Positions 1-8,765 of a DNA stretch of 64,000 nucleotides are shown one piece after another. Each line of letters opens with the position of its first letter. The stretch's first letter is position 1. Source of the DNA: Planctomycetota bacterium. GTDB taxonomy: Bacteria > Planctomycetota > Phycisphaerae > WQYP01. The notes under the pieces are model-generated. The model saw only the letters and a list, made by a program, of their open reading frames with translations. It was not told the DNA's origin and made no database searches. A program made the position numbers and the translations under genes. The stretch spans positions 1 to 64,000 of the forward strand of contig JAJZDN010000007.1 in the NCBI GenBank assembly GCA_021805985.1, given 5' to 3'.

Positions 1-65
1 GAAGGGATTTGAACCCTCGACATTCACGTTGGCAACGTGACGCTCTACCACTGAGCTACGCCCGC
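1..65 (-). tRNA. tRNA-Gly (GCC), cut by the window edge
   Basis: Read on the minus strand this is a tRNA 5' portion: acceptor strand GCGGGCG, D-arm GCTCAGTGGTAGAGC, a five-pair anticodon stem TCACG/CGTGA enclosing the loop TTGCCAA with anticodon GCC, and a T-arm with GAGGG TTCAAAT CCCTTC. The anticodon reads glycine codon GGC. The 3' acceptor strand and any CCA lie before base 1, so the gene is partial only because of the window boundary. Confidence 0.93.
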
Positions 66-236
66 ATATCGAGTTACGAATTATAACAAAACCAGTCCGG
101 CTGTAAATACCTGTCGCCGGCCACGCCTCCCCGGGACGGATAAGCCCGGCATCGGCGCAGCCTGGATGGCCCGGTGCGCCGGCTTGTCACTTTCATCTTG
201 AGGAAGTGAAAAATCCCCGCTGGAGTTATTGCAGGC

Positions 237-265
237 TTGCCGAAACTACGCTCCCGGCATATATT
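237..265 (+). promoter_or_regulatory. Candidate sigma-70 promoter of the epimerase gene
   Basis: TTGCCG (237-242) and TATATT (260-265) are separated by exactly 17 bases and lie about 48 bases before the ATG at 313. The -35 box is a moderate match and the -10 box a good one. Nothing else is visible between the tRNA and the gene. Confidence 0.4.
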
Positions 266-312
266 TTCCTACATTGGTATTTGTTTAGTTTCATATACGG
301 AGGTATCCACCG

Positions 313-1536
313 ATGCCACAGCAACCCAACAGTGTACGGAAACTCTCTCGCCGAAGCTTTTTGGCCGCCTCCGGCGTCGCCGCAGCTTGGGCCGTCACCG
401 GCTGTAAGAGCATGTCCGGAACGGATGTCAGCAGCCTGCCCAAGAAAAGCGCCATTTACAAAGCACTTTTCGGCACACTGCCAAACGGCCAGAAGGTGTA
501 TCAATATACGCTGACAAATTCCAACGGAATGATTGTGCAATTAATTACCTACGGTGCCCGTCTGCAACGCATTCAATCGGCGGACCGCAACGGCACACCG
601 GGTGATGTCATCCTCGGTTTTGATAATCTGGCTTCTTATGCCACTCATCACGCCATGGACCCTTACTTTGGAGCCACCATCGGCCGTTATGCCAATCGCA
701 TTGCCAATGGCCAATTCGCCCTCAACGGCACGACCTATCACCTGCCGATCAACGATACACCGTACCCCAACACGCTCCATGGCGGCCCGCATTCCTGGGA
801 TCAGAAAGTCTGGACAGCCACGGAAGTTACAGAACTCGGGGCACCGGGCGTGCGCTTTAATCTTTTCAGCCCGGCAATGGAAAATGGATTCCCCGGCGAT
901 GTAGAAGTCGCAGCCACCTACACATTGAATGAAAAAAATGAAGTGCACGTTCACTTCCGCGCCAACGCCGATGCCCCAACGGTTATTAATATGTGCAACC
1001 ATGCCTACTTTAATTTGAATAAGCCCGGCACCCAGGTTCTGGATCATGTTCTCACCCTTAATGCCGATCATTACACGCCCACCAACAACCTGTTAATCCC
1101 GACCGGAAAAATCGCGCCGGTGGCTGGCACACCCTATGATTTCCGCAAGCCCGTGCAGTTATCCACACGGTTGAAACCCGCCTACCATGGCACATCCAAT
1201 ATCGCATTTGATCAAGTTCCCTACGGTTATGACATGAACTGGTGCCTGAACAATCAGGATGAAAAGAAACTTGCATTCGCCGCCCGGGTTCAGGAACCCA
1301 AAACCGGTCGGGTGCTGGACTGCTACACCACGCAACCCGGAATTCAGGTTTATACTGGCAATTACCTGAACGGAAAAATCAAAGGCATCGGCGGCCATTA
1401 TCCTTACCATGGAGCGATCACCTTGGAAACCCAGCATTATCCAAATTCGCCCAACCAGCCGAATTTCCCGTCCACGGTTCTAAATCCCGGGGAAATATTC
1501 CTGCAAAAGACGGTTTACAAGTTCAGCACCATGTAA
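313..1536 (+). CDS. Tat-exported lipoprotein aldose 1-epimerase (galactose mutarotase family)
   Basis: Interconverts alpha and beta anomers of aldoses. The 407-residue protein begins with a twin-arginine signal (RR at residues 13-14, SFLAASG) ending in a lipobox with Cys31 (AVTGC), so it should be an exported, membrane-anchored lipoprotein. Mutarotase signatures follow: the NRIANGQF segment, NTLHGGPHSWDQKVW, the NHAYFNL motif with the catalytic histidine, and near the end LETQHYPNSPN with the catalytic glutamate. GGAGG at 300-304 supports the ATG at 313. A strong terminator follows, and then a XylR-type sugar regulator, which fits a role in handling sugars outside the cytoplasm. The substrate is unknown; export is the unusual point, since many mutarotases are cytoplasmic. 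Confidence 0.92.
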   Translation: MPQQPNSVRKLSRRSFLAASGVAAAWAVTGCKSMSGTDVSSLPKKSAIYKALFGTLPNGQKVYQYTLTNSNGMIVQLITYGARLQRIQSADRNGTPGDVILGFDNLASYATHHAMDPYFGATIGRYANRIANGQFALNGTTYHLPINDTPYPNTLHGGPHSWDQKVWTATEVTELGAPGVRFNLFSPAMENGFPGDVEVAATYTLNEKNEVHVHFRANADAPTVINMCNHAYFNLNKPGTQVLDHVLTLNADHYTPTNNLLIPTGKIAPVAGTPYDFRKPVQLSTRLKPAYHGTSNIAFDQVPYGYDMNWCLNNQDEKKLAFAARVQEPKTGRVLDCYTTQPGIQVYTGNYLNGKIKGIGGHYPYHGAITLETQHYPNSPNQPNFPSTVLNPGEIFLQKTVYKFSTM

Positions 1537-1568
1537 CAATGCCCTGCTGATTTATGGTCACTAATTCT

Positions 1569-1603
1569 AAAAGCCGATCAGGATTCCTGATCGGCTTTTT
1601 TTT
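1569..1603 (+). terminator. Rho-independent terminator after the epimerase gene
   Basis: A perfect 14-base stem, AAAAGCCGATCAGG (1569-1582) with CCTGATCGGCTTTT (1586-1599), has a three-base loop and runs into a T tract. It ends epimerase transcription and shows that the following gene does not start before this hairpin. Confidence 0.93.
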
Positions 1604-1655
1604 ACTATTTTTCTTGCTATCCGAACCAGCCGTGCCCCGCTACAATCGCCCTTTG

Positions 1656-2831
1656 ATGAAAATAGTCGGATTATTAGTGGAATCCTCACGCGGCTATGGC
1701 CGCGGATTACTGCGCGGCGTAGCCCGGTATGTTCGAGCGCATCGCGGATGGTCCATTTTGCACCAGGAGCAATCTCTTGCCGATGCACCACCGCCCTGGT
1801 TGCGGGCTGGGATGTGCGATGGACTGATCGCCCGCATTGAGCGGGCGTCATCCATGGAGTTGATCCTGAAACAGGGCATTCCCACCGTGGATCTACGCGG
1901 CCTGCACTGGGCGGCCGGGATTCCCCGCATTATGGTCAATGACGACCGCGTTGCGAAAATGGCTGCTGATCATCTGCTCGAACGCGGGTTCCGCCATTTC
2001 GCGTTCTGCGGGTTTGCCGGAGCGGAGTATTCAGTGCGCCGGCAGGCGGCCTTTACCGATTACCTCGGGGCAATGCACCACACCAGCGGCAGTTATCAAG
2101 TGCGCACGTCTCTCCGCCGCAACACCACCAGCAATGTCGAATCTTCAGCCCTCATGCACGAAGAGGATCTAAGCCGCTGGCTGGCCGCCCTGCCCCGGCC
2201 CTGCGGCATTATGGCGTGTAACGACATTTGCGGTCGGCAGGTACTTAATGCCTGCCGGGTGCGGCAAATTCCCGTTCCCGAAGAAATCGCAGTCATTGGC
2301 GTAGATGATGACGAAGTGCTTTGCGAATTGGCCGATCCACCGCTGACCAGCATCGCCCTGCCCACCGAAAAAATCGGATACGACGCCGCCGCCATGCTGG
2401 CCCACATGATGACCGGCCAAGCGCCGGACCACATGGAAGTACGCGTAGACCCCCTCGGGGTCATTCGCCGATTATCCACCGATATTGTTGCTACCGATTC
2501 GCCGGTGATTTCCAAAGCCGTTCGGTACATACGGGATCATGTTTCTGAGGGTATCACTGTGGAAAATGTCCTGGACCATCTTGCGGCACAAGGTGTGTGT
2601 GTTTCACGCAGCACCCTGGAGCGGCGTTTTACCGAATTTCTCGGACGCTCACCGAAAGATGAAATTCTCAATGAGCGCGTAAACCGCGCCCGACATCTGC
2701 TGCTGGAGACCACTTATCCTCTGGGCCAAATCGCCCGCCTGGTCGGCCTGCGCCGCACCGAACAGCTAATTTCCCTATTCAAAGCCCGCACCGGCATGAC
2801 CCCCGGTGCCATCCGCAAAACACTGTGCTAA
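1656..2831 (+). CDS. XylR-type transcriptional regulator (LacI-like sensor + AraC HTH)
   Basis: A predicted sugar-responsive DNA-binding regulator of 391 residues. The N-terminal two thirds resemble the periplasmic-binding-protein fold of XylR (start MKIVGLLVESSRGYGRG; IGVDDDEVLCELADPPLTS near residue 210, a hallmark of the family). The last 100 residues are an AraC-type double helix-turn-helix (RYIRDHVSEGITVENVL, SRSTLERRF, ARHLLLETTYPLGQIARLVG). The frame is open back to 1554, but that extension would translate through the terminator at 1569-1603, so the ATG at 1656 is preferred. There is no Shine-Dalgarno before it; a TACAAT box at 1641-1646 lies so close that the mRNA may be nearly leaderless. 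The neighbouring epimerase is a plausible target (inference). Confidence 0.9.
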   Translation: MKIVGLLVESSRGYGRGLLRGVARYVRAHRGWSILHQEQSLADAPPPWLRAGMCDGLIARIERASSMELILKQGIPTVDLRGLHWAAGIPRIMVNDDRVAKMAADHLLERGFRHFAFCGFAGAEYSVRRQAAFTDYLGAMHHTSGSYQVRTSLRRNTTSNVESSALMHEEDLSRWLAALPRPCGIMACNDICGRQVLNACRVRQIPVPEEIAVIGVDDDEVLCELADPPLTSIALPTEKIGYDAAAMLAHMMTGQAPDHMEVRVDPLGVIRRLSTDIVATDSPVISKAVRYIRDHVSEGITVENVLDHLAAQGVCVSRSTLERRFTEFLGRSPKDEILNERVNRARHLLLETTYPLGQIARLVGLRRTEQLISLFKARTGMTPGAIRKTLC

Positions 2832-2906
2832 CCAGCGCGACGCGGCGCAGCTGGAATCTGAAATCACACGGTTTCCATCCGGCCATAGCGAAGCGTTCCC
2901 CACTGC

Positions 2907-2941
2907 TAACTGCTAACTTCTAACTCCTAACTCCTAACTCC
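2907..2941. repeat. Tandem heptamer TAACTCC, about 5 units, at the 3' end of the MFS gene
   Basis: Five consecutive 7-mers: TAACTGC, TAACTTC, then TAACTCC three times. The array overlaps the end of the transporter gene on the minus strand: its stop codon (2927-2929) and last few codons are made of repeat sequence. The same heptamer recurs at 6549-6583. Confidence 0.85.
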
Positions 2942-4285
2942 CAATCCCTGCCTCAATCCTGAATCTGCAAGCGGCTTAGTTCGGTGAAACGATGTATCCG
3001 TCACAATCGATAGACCCAATCCGATCAGGGCCATAATCGGGATGCAGTCATATCCCACCACGTGTACCAACCAGCCGGCCAGATAGGTGCCCGCAACTGT
3101 ACCCACGCCATTGGCGGCGTTGTTTAACCCCTGGGCTGCTCCTTGACTGATCGGGCTTAGTTCTGACGTTAATTCTGTGCCGGTAACACTCAAGACAGGC
3201 CACGCCAAGACCACCACAACAAACCCCAAAAGCGCAAGGATATTGTCTCCGGGAATGTGCCGGAAAAGCAGCGGCAATAACAGGAGTATAAATCCGGTGA
3301 ACCGAAGAATGCGCCCATAGAAATATATTTTCTGCGCTCCGAATTTTTGCGCCCAAACTCCCGATAAATTGTACAGAGCTATACCAATGCCCGCGGCCAA
3401 AGCGTAGGTCAGGGAGGTTGTCGCGGGAAGAACGCCAAAACTCTGTTTGAGGAAAATCGGAAAATAGGCAAAAAAGCCTGACACGCCCAAAAATACAAAA
3501 AACCAGGACATGAGAAATCTGCCGAAGCGTGTCGGCAACAGTTTGGGAATATTTTTTAATCCGGCAACGTTAAGCAAATGAAAGTGCTTAAGCAATCCGC
3601 CACCGATCAACTCCACGCGGGCAAAACGCGATAAGGCCTGAAAATCTAGTGCCAGCCCCGCCCCGTTAAGTTCGTTTACTGAGCTTTCCGCCTTGGATGC
3701 CCGCGGCAGAAGTATCAAACCGGCCACCACTGCGGCTGCCAGTAACCCCGCCCCCATCCATAAACCGAAGCGGTACCCGATCGCGGCAAATGCACCCGCC
3801 AGCAACAGCCCGATGACCTGACCGCCGCCATTAAACGTTTGCAGCCATCCAATGCGGCTGGTCCATTGTTCATGCGGATAAAAATCAACAATCAACAACG
3901 TCGCACACGTGCTGACTGCGGCGCTGCCCGCCCCCATCAGCAGTGCCAGGCCCAGCCATGCGCCCAGATTTGCCGCCAACGGAAACACAATCATAGCCGC
4001 AAGTTCCAGCAGCAGACCGCCACAAAAAACCAGGCGGTACGCCTTCTTTTCATCTGCCAGATTGCCCCACAATGGCGAGCTTAACGCCCCCAGATTAAAC
4101 GCCCCCATCACATACCCTACCGCAGCCAGTTCATGCGGTAGAAGCTCAACCATCATTAAAGGCAGCAGAATGGGAATCAATCCCGATGATACCGCCCCCA
4201 CCAGCGCATAAGCCGCGAACCATGAAGATATCCATCGCCTCGGGCCGCGAAGTGTATCCCAGAAAATTTTATCGATTCGACTCAT
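2927..4285 (-). CDS. Major facilitator superfamily transporter
   Basis: A 452-residue inner-membrane protein with about twelve hydrophobic segments and MFS features, including the cytoplasmic loop GNLADEKKAYR between helices 2 and 3 and a repeated half-structure after a polar linker near residues 200-240. The substrate cannot be told from sequence. It starts ten bases after the stop of the upstream SurA/PpiD-like gene, so the two are probably one transcript. The stop codon lies inside the heptamer array 2907-2941, so the last residues (GVRS) are repeat-encoded and may be a recent change of C-terminus. Confidence 0.85.
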   Translation of the reverse strand: MSRIDKIFWDTLRGPRRWISSWFAAYALVGAVSSGLIPILLPLMMVELLPHELAAVGYVMGAFNLGALSSPLWGNLADEKKAYRLVFCGGLLLELAAMIVFPLAANLGAWLGLALLMGAGSAAVSTCATLLIVDFYPHEQWTSRIGWLQTFNGGGQVIGLLLAGAFAAIGYRFGLWMGAGLLAAAVVAGLILLPRASKAESSVNELNGAGLALDFQALSRFARVELIGGGLLKHFHLLNVAGLKNIPKLLPTRFGRFLMSWFFVFLGVSGFFAYFPIFLKQSFGVLPATTSLTYALAAGIGIALYNLSGVWAQKFGAQKIYFYGRILRFTGFILLLLPLLFRHIPGDNILALLGFVVVVLAWPVLSVTGTELTSELSPISQGAAQGLNNAANGVGTVAGTYLAGWLVHVVGYDCIPIMALIGLGLSIVTDTSFHRTKPLADSGLRQGLGVRS

Positions 4286-4294
4286 GGTGACGGC

Positions 4295-6301
4295 TCAATC
4301 GTTGGCCACAAAGCCCACGCGTTTGGTTACGGCTCCGTAGCTAAACCATTGTTCCAGCAGTCGCTGATTCAAGTGGCCCATCAAATATCGCCCGACACCG
4401 GCCAAGTCCGTTGGGTCATGCAGAATATTTACCGGTACCGGCTTGGCATTGACCAATTGCATGACAAATACTTCTAACTGCGAATCCAGCGCCACACTTG
4501 TGCAGGGATGCGTGAGAACCAGCTTGGCCGCAGATTGTCCGTTGCCCGAAAGCGTAGCTTTTGCGGCACCATGAGCGGTGCCGGGCATATTCGCTGAAGG
4601 CGTCCCCCCCAAGGCTTGATGGGCCAGTAAAAATGACGCTTGCATCAGTTTTTTGCTGCGAACCTGCACGCCCGGCAGATGGCCGGGGGCCAACTGATAT
4701 TGCGGTTGCCCGTCCGGTGTCATACCAACCAACTGATTCTCCAGCGCCTTGAATGACGACGGGCTGAAGACCGCAAGATGATATTTTTTCGCGGCAGCCG
4801 GCAATCCGATACGCCCGGCCTCAACCGCTAATGCCCTGCCGGCTTTCTTATCCGCACGATAGGCCGCCAGCAGTTTCGCGTCGTGCATTACAGCAGAACG
4901 CACCTGCGCCAGCGTCGCAGGATTATGAGCCTTGCTGACCGCGATAACACGATACAGATACATATTACCATGCGAATCGGTCAATACCGGGCCGTCATAA
5001 CCCACCTGCAAATGCAGCAGCAAACCGACATTTTTTGAATGCGGATCTAACGCATGTACTTTCAACGCCAGAACGCTTAACCCTAAGGCCTGCGACAATC
5101 CGGCCTCTTCCGTTGTGGCATCGCCAATGCCCTTTAAGCTGGCAAGATCACGGGTGTTGAGCCAATGATTCCACCGCCCCACCATCGGCGTGTACCCATA
5201 TTGTTTACCCAGATCGCCCGCCAGCGTGTTGTAAGACACCCACTTCGCTTGCGGTATGGCATGATGATAACCATTAATGTCCACCGTACTCCATGGTTTA
5301 TCAGCGATATGCGCGGCCTGATTTAACATGCGATGGAACATCTGATTTACGCGTTTAATGAGTTGCCGCCGGATCAGCTTCTCCCGCACCTGATCAAACG
5401 GTTTATACGTGGTTTTCGCTGCTGTTGCCGGAGCGGTGGATGTAGCCGGGGGCGTAATTTCATAATCATCCAGGTTGGATTCGTAATAAGCATACGCCGC
5501 TTGAATATCTTTAAGAGTGGGTTTGAGTTTGGCTAACACCGCATCGCGATTAAACTTCAGAAATTCAATTTTCACCCGATCCGGATAACGATAGCCAAAC
5601 GGATACCGATGGCCGTTAATCAGCGGCGGCTTGGTGCTGTCGGCAGTCCAAGGCAAAGTGGTCCGATAGGCCGCAAACAAGTGTTGCAATTCTGCCAGGC
5701 TCGGCGTTGGCATGGAACCTGCGGTATCTGAAGCCCGGATCCGGGCGTACCGCACCTTTACCGAGGTACCAAGTTCACTGACAAAGTGCGCCAGTTGCGG
5801 TGCACTGGGGCGGCACGCTCCACCGATAAACACCTGCAACTGGTCAATGGTGGTTAAATCTTCAAGCGCTTGAACAACATTCGGCTGCGCGAAGTTGGAG
5901 TTGTTGGCCAGCAATTCGCCGATCTGTTTGCGTAACGTTTTTTGTTTCACCAGTAAGTTAATATCGCCGATATCCGGAAAAAATCCGGCCGCTTGCGATT
6001 CCTTCAGCAGCAGATAAAACTGCACCGCCGCGCGGGTTTCACTCCGCTGACTAAGCCACATCGGGTAAAGGCCCATATCCGCCAAGGCCGGCAAATTACG
6101 CAGCACGCGGATGTCAATGCGGGCCTGCGTGAGCTTGCCCTTGGTCAATGGCTGTCCATTAAGCTTGCCCAGTACAAACGCATCACCGGTGCCCCCCATG
6201 CCCGATTGATAGGAATAACCCACCAGAAACGTCACCATTAATAGCACACCCAGAACCGCCATCATGGGCTTGCTGTATTTTCGCATTAACTTTGTAGCCA
6301 T
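4295..6301 (-). CDS. Membrane-anchored SurA/PpiD-like protein (putative periplasmic chaperone or peptidyl-prolyl isomerase relative)
   Basis: A 668-residue protein with a basic N-terminus followed by one membrane helix (residues about 12-31, MMAVLGVLLMVTFLVGYSYQ) and then a long exported region. The start of that region (LGKLNGQPLTKGKLTQARI) resembles the SurA N-terminal chaperone domain of PpiD-type proteins. A recognisable parvulin isomerase domain is not obvious, so catalytic activity is doubtful. The ATG at 6301 is chosen over an upstream TTG at 6325, which has weaker context. Alanine-rich linkers (ATSTAPATAAK) occur in the middle. It lies directly upstream of the MFS transporter in an apparent two-gene operon. 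The family call is moderate; function is inferred. Confidence 0.6.
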   Translation of the reverse strand: MATKLMRKYSKPMMAVLGVLLMVTFLVGYSYQSGMGGTGDAFVLGKLNGQPLTKGKLTQARIDIRVLRNLPALADMGLYPMWLSQRSETRAAVQFYLLLKESQAAGFFPDIGDINLLVKQKTLRKQIGELLANNSNFAQPNVVQALEDLTTIDQLQVFIGGACRPSAPQLAHFVSELGTSVKVRYARIRASDTAGSMPTPSLAELQHLFAAYRTTLPWTADSTKPPLINGHRYPFGYRYPDRVKIEFLKFNRDAVLAKLKPTLKDIQAAYAYYESNLDDYEITPPATSTAPATAAKTTYKPFDQVREKLIRRQLIKRVNQMFHRMLNQAAHIADKPWSTVDINGYHHAIPQAKWVSYNTLAGDLGKQYGYTPMVGRWNHWLNTRDLASLKGIGDATTEEAGLSQALGLSVLALKVHALDPHSKNVGLLLHLQVGYDGPVLTDSHGNMYLYRVIAVSKAHNPATLAQVRSAVMHDAKLLAAYRADKKAGRALAVEAGRIGLPAAAKKYHLAVFSPSSFKALENQLVGMTPDGQPQYQLAPGHLPGVQVRSKKLMQASFLLAHQALGGTPSANMPGTAHGAAKATLSGNGQSAAKLVLTHPCTSVALDSQLEVFVMQLVNAKPVPVNILHDPTDLAGVGRYLMGHLNQRLLEQWFSYGAVTKRVGFVAND

Positions 6302-6548
6302 AGGCTCATCACCGCGCTGTAACAATCAACCATAAAACAGACCCGTGAGCATAAACGATTCCCGGCGCGGCGTAAATCACCCGCGCAGTCACCCGGAGCA
6401 ATAGTTGCGGTTCTATCACCAAATATTTGCCTCCGCCCCTTTTTTCTGCGCCGTCTTCCAACCCCCACTTACTTTTCCTCTAAAAAAGGCACCCGACACC
6501 TTTCCAGCGCACCTCGCATCCAGCAAAATAGCAGCTTCAAAACTCTCC

Positions 6549-6583
6549 TAACTCCTAACTCCTAACTCCTAACTCCTAACTCC
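6549..6583. repeat. Tandem heptamer TAACTCC x5
   Basis: Five perfect consecutive copies of TAACTCC, preceded by a partial copy. It is the same unit as the array at 2907-2941, 3.6 kb away. Purely intergenic here, about 80 bases upstream of the secreted-protein gene at 6664. Confidence 0.95.
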
Positions 6584-6628
6584 TTTGTTGCTCGTAGCTT
6601 GTAACCGGCCCCACGTCAGGCGCGTAAT

Positions 6629-6648
6629 TGATTATAATGATTATCAAT
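6629..6648. promoter_or_regulatory. Fur-box-like palindrome
   Basis: TGATTATAATGATTATCA is an A/T-rich near-palindrome, and its core ATAATGATTATCAAT matches 13 of 15 positions of the classical Fur consensus core ATAATGATAATCATT. It lies just before the GGAG (6654-6657) of the next gene, where a repressor would block transcription. Identification by eye only. Confidence 0.45.
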
Positions 6649-6663
6649 GGTTTGGAGAATTTT

Positions 6664-7638
6664 ATGATGCGTAAGACAATAATCGCTTTTGGATTACTTT
6701 TAACGACCGTGTTAGCCCCCGCTTGGGCTTTCCAGGCCGAAGCCGCGCCGCCGGCTCGTGCAGAACTTAATGCTGCGGCGGTACCCGCCAAGGCCAAATG
6801 GATTATCTATGTCAATATTGAGCAGGCCATGAAAAACCCCGCTGCAGGAAAATTGCTGGCCGATTTCCTGCGTATGCGCCCGCAAGCCCAAAAGGGCGTT
6901 GCTGGGCTGAAAGCCATGGGGCTGAAATTTCCCCAGGATTTTCATGACGTGCTGCTGGTGGGAAGAAATGTTGGAACCAATCATGGCGTGGCAGTGCTTC
7001 ATGCGAGAATCAGTCAGCGCCACCTTGAAACACTCTTCCATGCTCGACACTCTGCTATTACCGTGACGCAGTTAGCCGGTGGCGTAAATAAAATCGTTGA
7101 TAAAAAGGGCCACACTATTTATGAAGCCTCACCGGCCCCTGGCACGTTTGTGGTATCCCGCTCGCAATCACCATTGCAGTATGAGCTACGGGTTCTTGCC
7201 GGAAAATCTGCAGGCATGGCTGCCGGCAACCCCTTATTGGCGGGCGCGCATCCCGGGGGCATCTTGTTTTTGGCCGATACCGATATGGCAAACCTGGCTA
7301 ACCACCAAGGCCCCCGGCACGGGCCGCCTTGGATGAAATCAGTCACCAGCGGCTGGATGGCGGCTTGGGTAACTAAAGGCCGCCTGACAGTCTCTTCCCG
7401 CGTTAACCTGAAAAGCGCGGATACCGCAGCTAAGATTGTTCAGATCGCCCAGACTTGGCAGGGTGTCCTGGACCTGGGTGCCACCAATACCCACGCCAAA
7501 CCGCGGCAACGCTTTATCGCCGGTATCGCGGACCGATTAAACGTCGGAGCCATCGGCAAAGCCATCCAAATTCACTGGTCAATGCCCCTGAAAAAATTAC
7601 TCGCCGGCCCAAAACCCCAGCCCCCCGCCACACAGTAA
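6664..7638 (+). CDS. Secreted hypothetical protein, possibly iron-regulated
   Basis: I do not recognise the family. The 324-residue protein has a clear Sec signal peptide (MRKTIIAFGLLLTTVLAPAWA, probable cleavage before FQAEAAPP), so it should be periplasmic or secreted. The mature part opens with a segment of the type AKWIIYVNIEQAMKNPAAGKLL, reminiscent of planctomycete secreted proteins of unknown role, and ends in a proline-rich tail (GPKPQPPATQ). GGAG at 6654-6657 fits ATG 6664 (a second ATG follows at 6667). The Fur-like box immediately upstream suggests control by iron or another metal (inference). Confidence 0.75.
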   Translation: MMRKTIIAFGLLLTTVLAPAWAFQAEAAPPARAELNAAAVPAKAKWIIYVNIEQAMKNPAAGKLLADFLRMRPQAQKGVAGLKAMGLKFPQDFHDVLLVGRNVGTNHGVAVLHARISQRHLETLFHARHSAITVTQLAGGVNKIVDKKGHTIYEASPAPGTFVVSRSQSPLQYELRVLAGKSAGMAAGNPLLAGAHPGGILFLADTDMANLANHQGPRHGPPWMKSVTSGWMAAWVTKGRLTVSSRVNLKSADTAAKIVQIAQTWQGVLDLGATNTHAKPRQRFIAGIADRLNVGAIGKAIQIHWSMPLKKLLAGPKPQPPATQ

Positions 7639-7795
7639 CGATGCCAATGATTTCAAACGCTCCATGCGCGTGTTGAAGAGCCAATAAGCCAAGAGCATTC
7701 GCATCCGCCTGCTGCAATGTGGTTACCGTCAGCACGCACTGAACCACGCAATTCTTTTGAGATCGTTCAAGGGCCGCATCCCACCCGATTCAACT

Positions 7796-7840
7796 TGAAT
7801 CCCGTAGCTCAATGCGGCAGAGCTAAGTTCGCCGCGGCAT
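7796..7840 (+). repeat. Dispersed repeat family 1, copy A
   Basis: Core TAGCTCAATGCGGCAG, then a variable GAGCTAAG and TTCGCCGCGG. The same block occurs at 7978-8060 (copy B) and 44193-44275 (copy C), all in the same orientation. Confidence 0.75.
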
Positions 7841-7977
7841 GCGTTTCCATGACACGAAGCCCTTTCCCTTGGAAGGATTAGCATAACGCGTGCCGGATTG
7901 GAGTGCGTCTTTTTTCCGCCGCCACATCCCGCATCCAACCACGACGCTTCCGCGTCGGGCTAATATGCGTTAAATGT

Positions 7978-8060
7978 GCGTCCATTAGCTCAATGCGGCA
8001 GCGTTGAGTTCGCCGCGGAAATGAAATCCGTTGACGCGCCGCACCCCGCACCCGTCGCGA
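7978..8060 (+). repeat. Dispersed repeat family 1, copy B
   Basis: Shares TTAG-TCAATGCGGCAG, CGTTGAG-TCGC-GCGG and, further on, CCCGTCGCGATTGG with copy C at 44193-44275, giving about 80 bases of interrupted similarity. On the minus strand it coincides with the end of the relic gene 7985-8287, so the repeat may be the conserved tail of a multicopy element. Confidence 0.78.
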
Positions 8061-8287
8061 TTGGTACAGCATGTGCCGCGCCCGCAGCCCGTCGCCCCAA
8101 ACGGCAAATATCCGCCTCTCAGCAACGCCAGTTTGCGTGCGCAGCCTTGGCAGCGATACAATCTTCGCCAGCCTTCGTGGCCACGGCCACACCCGCTGCT
8201 CGGGTCTGCATCGACAACTCCCGATGGATGCCATAGCCTTCTGGGGGCGCCGCACGGGACGCCGTAGATATCTCTGCGGTCCAACAT
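7985..8287 (-). pseudogene. Frameshifted relic of a small CxxC (zinc-ribbon-like) protein
   Basis: On the minus strand one frame reads RRLYRCQGCARKLALLRGG up to about 8099, and the next frame continues with GLRARHMLYQSRRVRG. Together these resemble a widespread type of uncharacterised mobile-element-associated protein with paired CxxC motifs followed by a CxxCHxLxYxSxR-like segment. The join needs a one-base frame change at about 8099 and the second cysteine pair is lost (RARH). It ends inside repeat copy B. Family assignment is from memory of the pattern and is tentative. Confidence 0.4.
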
Positions 8288-8765
8288 CTAAAACCTGGGG
8301 AGCTGCGCGGGTCGCGCACTAACGGCGGTGCAAGCAGTGCGAGGCGACGCAGTTTTGCAACGGCACGCGACGCCGGCCCGACGCGAATTGAATTACTACC
8401 AGTCCGCCGGCAGTCCGCCGGCAGCCTTGCCGGGTGGAACGATCAACCGCATAATAATGACAGCCGGCGAAATTGAAGCGAGCGGTGGAGGCGTCCACCT
8501 CGCCAGGGATACTCGGCTAGGAACGCAGCCAACACGCAGTCGGGAGCGGCGGGACGCCGCTCTCGGCGTTCGCGATAAACGCTTTCGAGAGCACCCCTCG
8601 CCTGGCCTCTAAGACGCGATTGCGTGAGCCTGACGGCACCCTCGTCGTTGGCACTGACTGTCCGATTCGGGCTGAACCAGTGGAACCGTCCGAGCCCAAC
8701 ATCCGACCGGCCAAAGCAGATGCACCGGAACGGAGCAGGAAGGCGTAAGTAACAGGGGTTTCGAT

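Larger units (their letters stand above)
6302..6663. other. Intergenic region with REP-like palindrome, heptamer array and Fur-like box
   Basis: No credible gene. It holds, in order: an imperfect palindrome at 6482-6503 (AAAGGTGTCGGGTGCCTTT on the minus strand), which resembles REP-type elements and could also end minus-strand transcription; the TAACTCC array at 6549-6583; and the Fur-like site at 6629-6648 just before the next gene. Confidence 0.6.
7639..8765. other. Gene-poor accessory stretch with dispersed repeats and a relic
   Basis: Many short overlapping open frames on both strands but no intact recognisable gene. It contains repeat copies A and B (7796-7840 and 7978-8060), a small hairpin CGACGC-TTCC-GCGTCG near 7942-7957, a frameshifted relic on the minus strand (7985-8287) and a duplicated GTCCGCCGGCA around 8402-8425. 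It leads into the DUF262/HNH nuclease gene. Confidence 0.6.

Noticed and set aside
1554..1655. In-frame 34-codon extension of the XylR-type gene
   Set aside because: It would be translated through the strong terminator at 1569-1603 and its sequence (FLIGFFLLFFLL) simply reflects that hairpin's T tract.
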